Made by a program: the position numbers and the translations under genes
Source of the DNA: a virus
Virus record (IMG/VR): IMGVR_UViG_3300025771_000134
Span: 1-28,568 of that record
DNA length: 28,568 bases
Reading direction: 5' to 3' (one strand)
The notes under the pieces: generated by a model
What the model saw: the letters and a program-made list of their open reading frames with translations, nothing else
Database searches by the model: none
What the model was told of the DNA's origin: nothing
Shown here: positions 23,562 through 28,568 of the stretch, piece after piece
How the letters are laid out: each line of letters opens with the position of its first letter
Numbering within the stretch: position 1 is the stretch's first letter

Positions 23562-23905
23562 AAAAGAACTCTAAGACTAGAGAGAACCTTGAAATTATAT
23601 TGAGCTTTTTAGAAGTTGTCTCAGATGCTGGAAAACCAAAACTTTCAAACAATAAACTTGAGAAGAGTGTCTCTGGAACAAGAGACAACTCCCCTTATGA
23701 CTACAACTTTGCATTCTGGAATGGAAAAAAGCAATCAGTTGAACGCAAGATCTCTGATCTAGCTAAGTTCTGTCTTAAAACTATTGCTCCAGAAGAAAGA
23801 AAATCTGTCTCTAAACAGTGCAAAAGAAAAGATTGTGATCTTAAGAACAAAAGAGTTGAGATAGCTCAGAAGTTTTGTGCTGGTTGTGGGAGAAAGTATG
23901 AATAA
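23558..23905 (+). CDS. unknown early protein with C-terminal zinc ribbon
   Basis: 115 residues, GTG start at 23558 with GGAGG 7 bases ahead, overlapping the previous stop. N-terminus helical (ENLEIILSFLEVVSDAG), middle 'NSPYDYNFAFWNGKK', and a C-terminal CKRKDC ... CAGCG (C88, C93, C107, C110), a zinc site. Could be a nucleic-acid-binding accessory. Next gene starts inside its end. Confidence 0.58.
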   Translation: MKKNSKTRENLEIILSFLEVVSDAGKPKLSNNKLEKSVSGTRDNSPYDYNFAFWNGKKQSVERKISDLAKFCLKTIAPEERKSVSKQCKRKDCDLKNKRVEIAQKFCAGCGRKYE

Positions 23906-24377
23906 AATCTATACAGCAAACAGATCAAATGTTATAAATATTGAATATGGGCTTGAGAGACTTAAAGGAGAAGCTCAACAAGAGAATTGGCAGAGAGCCA
24001 AAAAACTGCACATTCATCTCATCTCTGGTGTTGTTTGCAGAAAAGAAGCTCTTGAGATTTATCCTCGATTTCAAAAAATATCAAAACCAATTTTTGACAA
24101 GGACTGGGATCAGTTAAGTAGTAAATCTCCATATTTTTTAGAGAACAAAATTAGCTTAGGCAAAAGAAGAGGGACTTGTTCTTGTAGATGCTCCCTCGAA
24201 TATATTGCAGATGAAGTCCTTTATGGTGGTGGCTTTCCAAAAGTTAAACCAAATCCTTTTCTTGGTCTAAGGCAAGAAGAAGATTATGGATATCGATTTG
24301 ATGGAGAAGATCCAGTCAAAGCAAAACTTCCTCCATTCGTTTTTTCAACAAGTCAAAAATTAATCAAGGAAGCTTAA
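23898..24377 (+). CDS. unknown early protein with Cys cluster
   Basis: 159 residues from ATG 23898 (GGGAG ahead), overlapping the previous gene by 8 bases. Helical first part (ERLKGEAQQENWQRAKKLHI), VCRKEALEIY, then an unusual TCSCRCSLEY cluster (C94, C96, C98; also C47). The rest is Pro/Gly-rich (KVKPNPFLGLRQEED). The cysteines suggest metal binding. Not recognised. Confidence 0.5.
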   Translation: MNKIYTANRSNVINIEYGLERLKGEAQQENWQRAKKLHIHLISGVVCRKEALEIYPRFQKISKPIFDKDWDQLSSKSPYFLENKISLGKRRGTCSCRCSLEYIADEVLYGGGFPKVKPNPFLGLRQEEDYGYRFDGEDPVKAKLPPFVFSTSQKLIKEA

Positions 24378-24386
24378 GGAGGTGAA

Positions 24387-24872
24387 ATGAACCAAAAAAT
24401 TGATCAAGCACTTAGACAAATAGAACTATCAAAGAAAGCAATTAGTGATGCAGAACTTATTCTCGCTGATCTACTGCAAGAAGATAATGTTCCAAGTGTT
24501 ATTGAGCCAGAACCAATGCAACAAGTCAAAGAAGATATGAAAGAAGTTGGAATGGAGTTCACAGATAAAACTCCTCCTCGAACCGATCTTCAGTGTCCTT
24601 TATGCACTTCAAAAGTCTATGACAATAGACCGAACAAAGAATCTGGTCAATATAAAGCGACAGCTCCAGACTTCAGTTGTTCTAATAACAATGACTGCTC
24701 TGGTATGACACAAGGAAATCAAAGAATGCTTAGAAAAGCTTGGTGGTTAGATTCAAAAGATCTACCACAAGACTGGATCAATACAACTGTGCCAGTTAGT
24801 GCCGATGATGATCGTGTTGTTATAGATCCACCACAAGAGAATGCTGAAGACATCGGCGTTCCATTTAACTAA
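24387..24872 (+). CDS. early protein with coil and zinc-finger domain
   Basis: 161 residues after TTAAGGAGGTGAA. N-terminal helix (IDQALRQIELSKKAISDAEL) and acidic linker; then LQCPLCTSKVYDNRPNKESG and PDFSCSNNNDCSGM give C70/C73 and C98/C104. The pattern 'CP.C.s...dnR..k..g....p.f.Cs...C' is seen in small DNA-binding phage proteins of actinophages. Acidic Pro-rich C-terminus (ENAEDIGVPFN). Possible single-strand or replication accessory. Confidence 0.6.
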   Translation: MNQKIDQALRQIELSKKAISDAELILADLLQEDNVPSVIEPEPMQQVKEDMKEVGMEFTDKTPPRTDLQCPLCTSKVYDNRPNKESGQYKATAPDFSCSNNNDCSGMTQGNQRMLRKAWWLDSKDLPQDWINTTVPVSADDDRVVIDPPQENAEDIGVPFN

Positions 24873-24891
24873 ATACCTAGGAGGTAGAGAT

Positions 24892-25431
24892 ATGTCAGAG
24901 ATTGACAAAGACAGGAAGAAATTCCAAGAACCATACAATTTGGATCATTTATTTGATCCACTAACAGATATGGATGACTCAGACAGCAAAGTCTTTATGG
25001 CAGAGACTGAAGAGGAAGCACATAAGATCCTTTTTGCTTATGTTAATAAAGAGATCAAGAAAGTCTGGGATCAGAGCATAAAAGCGTTCAGTGAACTTGA
25101 TAGCTTAACAAAGAAAATCGGTTCGGTTAGTGAATGGAAATTGGCTAAGACTGTATATAAAAAAGATGACTGGATCGCAACACAAGACAAGATTGCGATG
25201 ACAGATATTGGAAGTCTTGATTTTTATCAAATTAATAAACTGCAAGATGAGGTTGATCAGTATCGATTGCAAGTTGCTATTGAAAAATTTCAACACATAA
25301 GAAATATAAATAAAAACTTAGATGATTTGAGTTTTGAATTAACTCACATAATCAGTCACTTGTCAGAAATTATAAGCGATCCAGATGCTATTGAAGTATT
25401 TGAACGCAAAGAGGGAGAAGCTCCCTTTTAA
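24892..25431 (+). CDS. unknown acidic early protein, mostly helical
   Basis: 179 residues; start ATG 24892 behind AGGAGGTAGAG. Acidic opening (LDHLFDPLTDMDDSDSK), central helices (KEIKKVWDQSIKAFSELDSL), then a long coil (INKLQDEVDQYRLQVAIEKF, LDDLSFELTHIISHLSEI). Acidic, non-enzymatic look; possible structural or inhibitor protein. The 3' end carries the small terminator of the early operon. Confidence 0.5.
   Translation: MSEIDKDRKKFQEPYNLDHLFDPLTDMDDSDSKVFMAETEEEAHKILFAYVNKEIKKVWDQSIKAFSELDSLTKKIGSVSEWKLAKTVYKKDDWIATQDKIAMTDIGSLDFYQINKLQDEVDQYRLQVAIEKFQHIRNINKNLDDLSFELTHIISHLSEIISDPDAIEVFERKEGEAPF
25409..25429 (+). terminator. small terminator at the end of the early operon
   Basis: AGGGAG-aag-CTCCCT then TTTTA, overlapping the stop of the preceding gene. 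Six strong pairs with a tight loop and four T; upstream A's can extend the stem. Separates the early genes from WhiB. Confidence 0.55.
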
Positions 25432-25438
25432 CGACTAA

Positions 25439-25491
25439 CAACAAGCTGATCAGTCCATAATTGCCCAATTGTCTTCTGGTCAGCTTTGTTG
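25439..25491 (+). promoter_or_regulatory. 15-bp hairpin directly upstream of the WhiB start
   Basis: CAACAAGCTGATCAG (25439-25453) pairs with CTGGTCAGCTTTGTTG (25476-25491), 15 pairs with one bulged T and one G-U; AATT pairs in the loop too. No T-tract follows. The hairpin ends 7 bases before ATG 25498, where no Shine-Dalgarno is visible. Control of WhiB translation or an operator is possible. Confidence 0.6.
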
Positions 25492-25497
25492 CATTAT

Positions 25498-25824
25498 ATG
25501 AACAATGAACTTTTGCCTCTTGGAGAGGTTAAGGAATTAATAAAAGATCCAAACTATCGTTGGCGAGATCGTGCCAATTGTCTTGGTGTAGATGTCAACA
25601 GCTTCATTATTGATCGAGATGCTAGAGGAAAGAAGATCGAGAAGATCTATGAGAAAGCTCTCTCCTACTGTGAAGACTGCGATGTCAAAGCTGAGTGCCT
25701 CGCATTCGCTATTGAATACAAATGTTTGGATGGTGTCTGGGGAAATCTTCTGCCAGATCAAAGAAAAGGACTGCACAATCATAGAAAGGTGCGTGACTTA
25801 TTAAAGGAAAGAAAAAGAAAGTGA
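25498..25824 (+). CDS. WhiB-family iron-sulfur transcription regulator
   Basis: 108 residues from ATG 25498; in-frame TTG 25486/25489 are alternatives. Four Fe-S cysteines: C28 (RANCLGVD), C58, C61 and C67 (YCEDCDVKAEC, the C-x2-C-x5-C of the family), plus GVWGN at 79-83 (the G-V/I-W-G turn) and a basic tail (RKVRDLLKERKRK). WhiB proteins bind sigma factor and RNA polymerase and are restricted to actinobacteria and their phages. Here it could redirect host transcription or block superinfection, as known for phage TM4 WhiB. No ribosome site; hairpin upstream. Confidence 0.92.
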   Translation: MNNELLPLGEVKELIKDPNYRWRDRANCLGVDVNSFIIDRDARGKKIEKIYEKALSYCEDCDVKAECLAFAIEYKCLDGVWGNLLPDQRKGLHNHRKVRDLLKERKRK

Positions 25825-25952
25825 TGAGTGACAAATATAGATGCCAATCTTGTCATTCGATCCTAAAAAGAATAAATGAATCAAATCAATATTATTGTGA
25901 TCAACCAAGCTCTCAATGTGTCGATTCTCTTCGTGTTTTTAACATAATTTAA
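25824..25952 (+). CDS. 42-residue zinc-binding mini-protein
   Basis: TGATG overlap with WhiB couples it. KYRCQSCHSILKRINESNQY then YCDQPSSQC gives C7/C10 and C25/C32. Small metal-binding proteins beside WhiB may be partners in redox or transcription control; this is inference. Too short for most gene finders. Confidence 0.55.
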   Translation: MSDKYRCQSCHSILKRINESNQYYCDQPSSQCVDSLRVFNII

Positions 25953-25956
25953 TCTC

Positions 25957-25977
25957 AGAGCGACCATAGAGCGACCA
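25957..25977 (+). repeat. AGAGCGACCA direct-repeat pair (upstream)
   Basis: AGAGCGACCA at 25957-25966 and 25968-25977, start-to-start 11 bases, about one helical turn. The second copy covers the -35 position of a TATAAT promoter. The same pair recurs at 26191-26211. Confidence 0.8.
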
Positions 25978-25999
25978 AGAGGTTTTTTCCGACTATAAT
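25971..25999 (+). promoter_or_regulatory. promoter with consensus -10 and repeat over -35
   Basis: TATAAT at 25994-25999; 17 bases upstream is GCGACC, matching TTGACA only at three positions and forming part of the AGAGCGACCA repeat. This suggests an activator- or repressor-controlled promoter. An ATG lies 7 bases after the -10 (26007). Confidence 0.55.
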
Positions 26000-26006
26000 G
26001 AATATT

Positions 26007-26231
26007 ATGGAAGTTGAGAAAACCAATAAACATTGGGCTTTTAAGGACTTTCTAATACTTGAAACAGATGTGAATACCACCTTGTCGATAGTTTTTAGAG
26101 GTTTTTTTTTAAAGCTCATATTTGAAAGTCTAATTGAACATTGGTCTTTTAAGTCTATGGATTCTCTAATTTCTATGCTGATTCGGAATGAGAGCGACCA
26201 AAGAGCGACCATTGACACATCAGCTTCATAA
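26007..26231 (+). CDS. 74-residue possible leaderless orphan with internal repeat
   Basis: ATG 26007 falls where transcription from TATAAT would begin. The product has two related blocks, KHWAFKDFLI and EHWSFKSMDSLI, mirrored in DNA as two copies of ACATTGG(G/T)CTTTTAAG. The second AGAGCGACCA pair lies inside its 3' end, so the frame may instead be control DNA. No homology recognised. Codon use near the T-runs is poor. Confidence 0.35.
   Translation: MEVEKTNKHWAFKDFLILETDVNTTLSIVFRGFFLKLIFESLIEHWSFKSMDSLISMLIRNESDQRATIDTSAS
26191..26211 (+). repeat. AGAGCGACCA direct-repeat pair (downstream)
   Basis: AGAGCGACCA at 26191-26200 and 26202-26211, again 11-base spacing, 234 bases from the first pair. 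TTGACA (26212-26217) abuts it and the integrase start is at 26249. Two pairs flanking the region suggest looping by one DNA-binding protein. Confidence 0.8.
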
Positions 26232-26248
26232 TGAAAGGAAGTAATTAA

Positions 26249-27481
26249 ATGAGGAATATTATGAATCCGAAAGAAAGAAGTCCACACAAGGACACTAGAG
26301 GAAAGAAAGTTCGTTGGAAAGCGAGTTATTCAATTGAGGTTGATGGCAAAGTAGTTCGCAAACAGATCGGAACTTTTGACACTCAAGCTGAAGCAAAAGC
26401 TGAAACAACAAAGAAAGTATCTGAGTTAAAAGCTCTCTATGACAATGAGGTCATTATCTCTGATATGACTTTGATCCAGTTCTTAGAAAAAGAATGGAGA
26501 TCTTATAGAAGAGAAAGAATGGTTGATCGAGGTGACACTGATCGCTTCATTAGATTAGTTGAGAAGACTTCATTGGCAGAGGTTAGATTGAACAAGATCA
26601 ATGCCCAGTCACTAAGAAGATTCTGGCTTGAGATTGAGGACATTGTTATTGATAAAGGTTATTCAAAAAGCTATCCCTCTCACACAAGAGGACATCTCAA
26701 TTCGGCTCTCAACTTAGCTGTTCAGAAGTCTTATATGGCAGACAATATGAACTATAACCTTAAGGGCAAGACTGAACGACTTAACAAATTAGCAAGAGAA
26801 CAATCTGCAAAAGCTAAGTTCGACAGAACAAAGAAGATCTGGACACCAGAACAGGTTATGAAGTATCTTCCCTTATATAAAACAATGAACAAGAAGCCAA
26901 AGAATGTCGATCCGATAATGTGGTGGGCATTTATGACCATTGGTCTCTATACAGGATTAAGAAGAGGTGAATTGTCTGGATTAAGATTCTCTGATTTCGA
27001 TCGTGAAAAAAGAGTTCTCACAGTTCAAAGAAATGTTCAAGTTAAGAGTCAACCTAGAGAGATCCATATTGTGGATCCCAAAGCTGGATCATTCGGTGAT
27101 GTGAGCTATGGTGATGAGGTTGAAGAGGTTTTGGATACCTTGGAAATGTATCATCAGATGAATGGCACTATTGACAATGAATATTTGTTGCAATACAGAT
27201 GGGGTGGGTTAATTGATCCTACTTATTGGACACAGATGTTTATGAGAGTTCAAAAGATTGCTGGGATTCCACATTCAGAAATGCTCCCCTCTGCTCACTA
27301 TATGAGACATACTCACTTGAGTCTTTTGTCTTTTATGGGCTTTTCAATTAAAGAGATCCAAGAAAGAGCAAGGCACACAGATCCAAGAACAACTTCTGAA
27401 TTTTATATTCATTTAGTAGAGGGAAAAGATAAAGAGATGGCAGACAAATTCTCTGAGGTATTGAATAAAGAACGAGACTAA
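26249..27481 (+). CDS. int: tyrosine-family site-specific integrase
   Basis: 410 residues; AAAGGAAG is 8 bases ahead of ATG 26249. N-terminal arm-binding domain (VRWKASYSIEVDGKVVRKQI, residues 22-41), SAM-like core-binding domain (about 75-180), catalytic domain from about 198. Catalytic set: R238 in YTGLRRGEL, K278 in VDPKAGSF, H350 and R353 in SAHYMRHTH, H376 and nucleophile Y386 in ARHTDPRTTSEFYIH. Inserts the phage genome, very likely at a tRNA gene, since a tRNA-like gene lies 18 bases beyond its stop. Confidence 0.95.
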   Translation: MRNIMNPKERSPHKDTRGKKVRWKASYSIEVDGKVVRKQIGTFDTQAEAKAETTKKVSELKALYDNEVIISDMTLIQFLEKEWRSYRRERMVDRGDTDRFIRLVEKTSLAEVRLNKINAQSLRRFWLEIEDIVIDKGYSKSYPSHTRGHLNSALNLAVQKSYMADNMNYNLKGKTERLNKLAREQSAKAKFDRTKKIWTPEQVMKYLPLYKTMNKKPKNVDPIMWWAFMTIGLYTGLRRGELSGLRFSDFDREKRVLTVQRNVQVKSQPREIHIVDPKAGSFGDVSYGDEVEEVLDTLEMYHQMNGTIDNEYLLQYRWGGLIDPTYWTQMFMRVQKIAGIPHSEMLPSAHYMRHTHLSLLSFMGFSIKEIQERARHTDPRTTSEFYIHLVEGKDKEMADKFSEVLNKERD

Positions 27482-27499
27482 ATTAGACTGATGTGACTG

Positions 27500-27573
27500 G
27501 GGGCGTTAACTCAGTCTGGCAGAGTGTCACCTCGACAAGGTGAAAGTCATAGGTTCAAATCCTATACGCCCCA
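27500..27573 (+). tRNA. tRNA-Val(GAC)-like gene next to the integrase, probable attP
   Basis: Full cloverleaf: acceptor GGGGCGT/ACGCCCC, D-arm ACTC/GAGT with GG in the loop, anticodon stem TCACC/GGTGA with loop TCGACAA (anticodon GAC at 27534-27536), T-arm ATAGG/CCTAT with TTCAAAT, discriminator A. GAC and A73 agree with valine. Position 33 is C, not the usual U. CCA is not encoded. As it lies directly 3' of the integrase, the 3' half is a likely crossover site. Confidence 0.78.
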
Positions 27574-27575
27574 CA

Positions 27576-27625
27576 AGATCTGTCTTTCGTGATTTTGAAC
27601 CAATCTTAATTCGATGGACAGATCT
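27576..27625. repeat. 9-bp inverted repeat after the tRNA
   Basis: AGATCTGTC (27576-27584) and GACAGATCT (27617-27625), a perfect inverted repeat with a 32-base spacer, starting 3 bases after the tRNA. No T-tract. Possible binding sites of integrase or excisionase in the attachment region. Confidence 0.5.
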
Positions 27626-27633
27626 ATTGATCT

Positions 27634-27825
27634 TTATTCATCAAACAAAAAAGCGATCGGTGTCTGATTGCGTGATCTTTGTCTTCTTTCTGATGGTTTT
27701 TGCAGACATTCATTGCAAGTTGGGATCTTATCTGGATATAAAAGGAAGCGTTTGCCACACATATCGCAGTCAACTAATCGCTTAGTGTTGTCATGTTTGT
27801 CATCATAAGGCAGTGCTGATCCCAT
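27634..27825 (-). CDS. 63-residue zinc-ribbon protein
   Basis: Starts at ATG 27825; upstream residues of the open frame are encoded by repeats and are not credible. MGSALPYDDKHDNTKRLVDC then DMCGKRF ... CNECLQK: C20/C23 and C37/C40, then a basic stretch (SERRQRSRNQ). No Shine-Dalgarno; TATATT stands 6 bases ahead of the ATG, which would fit a leaderless mRNA. The 11-bp array begins at its -35 position, so it may be controlled by, or be the ligand of, that array. Confidence 0.6.
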   Translation of the reverse strand: MGSALPYDDKHDNTKRLVDCDMCGKRFLLYPDKIPTCNECLQKPSERRQRSRNQTPIAFLFDE

Positions 27826-27858
27826 ATAAATAATATAACAGAGACCACTGACATTTCT

Positions 27859-27924
27859 TTCCAAGGAATTTCCGAGGAAGTTCCAAGGAATGTCCAAGGA
27901 GTTTCCATACCTTTTCCAAGGAAA
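27859..27924. repeat. six-unit 11-bp array of TTCCAAGGAAT
   Basis: Units start at 27859, 27870, 27881, 27892, 27903 and 27914: TTCCAAGGAAT, TTCCGAGGAAG, TTCCAAGGAAT, GTCCAAGGAGT, TTCCATACCTT, TTCCAAGGAAA. Five are good copies of a TTCCnnGGAA near-palindrome, and the fifth is degenerate. Exact 11-base phase puts all on one DNA face. It lies in the 301-base gene-free region 27826-28126. Confidence 0.9.
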
Positions 27925-27934
27925 ATCTGACATA

Positions 27935-27976
27935 AGATAAGATAAGACTAGATAAGATAACATCAAGATAAGAGAA
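27935..27976. repeat. GATAA-rich 15-bp tandem repeat
   Basis: AGATAAGATAAGACT (27935-27949) and AGATAAGATAACATC (27950-27964), followed by AAGATAAGAGAA. GATAA occurs five times. Purine-rich and AT-rich, next to the 11-bp array. Possible unwinding region or second set of binding sites. Confidence 0.75.
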
Positions 27977-27989
27977 CATAAGTTATTGC

Positions 27990-28005
27990 GTCAGCTGAAG
28001 CTGAC
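27990..28005. repeat. inverted repeat GTCAGC-tgaa-GCTGAC
   Basis: Perfect 6-bp arms around TGAA. Sits between the GATAA repeats and the next gene; could be an operator or a short hairpin. The rest of the gap (28006-28126) shows nothing else clear to me. Confidence 0.45.
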
Positions 28006-28126
28006 AAATATAGTCAAGCCCTTGAGAAGCAAAATAATCAAGAAATATGGGCAAATTTTTAAATGAGTGACACTTGGGTGGTATTGTTATATTAATCATC
28101 CAACAACTATCTCTTGGAAACCTCTT

Positions 28127-28423
28127 ATGATCAACGCAACAGAACATCCCTCTTATAGTTATTTAGCTGAGTTGAATGCTGATGCAGTTATCTTGCCAGA
28201 GTTCACTCCAGCATATTTAGGTGTCGGAACAAATGGAACTAAATCAATTGCAGTATATGACTTCAGTCAATGTGTCATCCAACTGGTAGGACAAGAAGAT
28301 ATGAAGCCATCAAAGGCAAAAGAGTTCTTGTTCTTAGATGTGATCAGTCAATTAGATTCAGTCAACTCCCCTATGTTCTTAATGGCTAATCCCATAATGG
28401 AAGAGATGGTCTGGTTTGATTAA
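28127..28423 (+). CDS. unknown small protein upstream of terminase
   Basis: 98 residues from ATG 28127; GTG 28067 is a longer option but has no better ribosome site. HPSYSYLAELNADAVILPEF, TPAYLGVGTNGTKSIAVYDF, then DVISQLDSVNSPMFLMANP. A small alpha/beta protein with no recognised motif; acidic. First of the genes that precede the terminase in the genome, if the window closes into a circle. The end overlaps the next frame. Confidence 0.5.
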   Translation: MINATEHPSYSYLAELNADAVILPEFTPAYLGVGTNGTKSIAVYDFSQCVIQLVGQEDMKPSKAKEFLFLDVISQLDSVNSPMFLMANPIMEEMVWFD

Positions 28424-28568
28424 AGCATTAATTGGCTATGTTGTTTCGCTGTTAGTAATCATCACAATGTTCGCAATAGTATTGCAAGACTTTAATGAAC
28501 AGATGGAAACTAATAAAGTTATGATCACAATGCTTAAGGCAGATATTAAGAACCTTGAAAGTATTCAA
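28416..28568 (+). CDS. membrane protein with coil, cut by the window end
   Basis: TTG 28416 overlaps the previous stop (TTTGATTAA). IKALIGYVVSLLVIITMFAI is one membrane helix, then QDFNEQMETNKVMITMLKAD, a coil. Runs off the end after 51 codons. If joined to the window start in circular form it would end at base 45, overlapping the terminase frame. Confidence 0.5.
   Translation, partial: MIKALIGYVVSLLVIITMFAIVLQDFNEQMETNKVMITMLKADIKNLESIQ

Noticed and set aside
25957-26211. Possible CRISPR-like array
   Set aside because: Repeats are only 10 bases, in two pairs with 1-base gaps, with no regular spacers and no cas genes.
26212-26240. TTGACA just before the integrase as a full promoter
   Set aside because: No acceptable -10 at 16-18 bases; CATAAT is only 9 bases away. 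It may still matter as part of the regulatory site.
25955-26287. Minus-strand 110-residue frame opposite the integrase promoter region
   Set aside because: Runs across the AGAGCGACCA repeats (ends VALWSL from both copies) and into the integrase start; no ribosome site; explained as a shadow.
27500-27573. The tRNA as a prophage-host boundary (attL/attR)
   Set aside because: The integrase is on the 5' side of an intact tRNA, opposite to what restoring a host tRNA would give, and no clear host genes follow.
27540-27785. Plus-strand open frame starting with KVIGSNPIRPT
   Set aside because: Its first residues are a translated tRNA T-arm, and the frame overlaps the tRNA and the zinc-ribbon gene on the other strand; no ribosome site.
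27826-27966. N-terminal extension of the minus-strand zinc-ribbon frame
   Set aside because: It is encoded by the 11-bp and GATAA repeats and gives repetitive sequence (WKRYGNSLDIPWNFLGNSLE); the ATG at 27825 is the natural start.

Overview
The window reads as a nearly complete genome of a small temperate siphovirus (HK97-type head, long non-contractile tail). By eye the DNA is AT-rich, roughly 35-40% GC. A WhiB-family iron-sulfur regulator and an r1t-type holin point to an actinobacterial host. Low GC plus a glycine-rich adhesin cassette of a kind I associate with marine viruses fits a marine low-GC actinobacterium (Actinomarina-like), but that host call is inference. No clear host genes are visible.

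Layout. 2-20506 (+): a long, tightly packed late operon. It holds terminase small and large subunits, a two-helix membrane protein, portal, a PD-(D/E)XK nuclease-like protein, a three-module prohead protease, major capsid protein, head-tail connectors, two tandem tail-tube paralogues, a gp10-like protein, the tail assembly chaperone pair with a CCCAAAA -1 frameshift site, tape measure, minor tail protein, an adhesin/fibre cassette, a lysis cassette (DUF5675-like protein, metallophosphoesterase, four small membrane proteins) and a zinc ribbon. 20513-21967 (-): one large orphan gene on the opposite strand, with an XRE-like helix-turn-helix in its middle, sitting where a lysogeny repressor would. 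21968-22166: a divergent control region with a predicted leaderless promoter on the minus strand and a plus-strand leader made of a 13-bp hairpin and a strong terminator. 22167-25431 (+): early operon with an excisionase-like HTH, a replisome-organizer-like protein and small, mostly unrecognised proteins. 25439-28568: WhiB, a mini zinc protein, a repeat-bearing promoter region, tyrosine integrase, a tRNA-Val-like gene, a small minus-strand zinc ribbon, a gene-free control region with an 11-bp x 6 array, and two small plus-strand genes, the last running off the end.

How it works together. The minus-strand orphan and the excisionase-like gene are arranged like a CI/Cro-Xis switch. The terminator in the early leader would force early transcription to be attenuated, antiterminated, or cut into a small RNA. 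WhiB, the phased repeats before the integrase and the 11-bp array are candidate further control layers. No DNA polymerase, primase or helicase is recognisable, so replication probably relies on the host, recruited by the replisome-organizer-like protein.

The parts most likely to be undescribed are the minus-strand switch gene with its leader, the 11-bp TTCCAAGGAAT array, the AGAGCGACCA phased pairs, the structured RNA after the capsid gene, and the nuclease-like gene in the head cassette.
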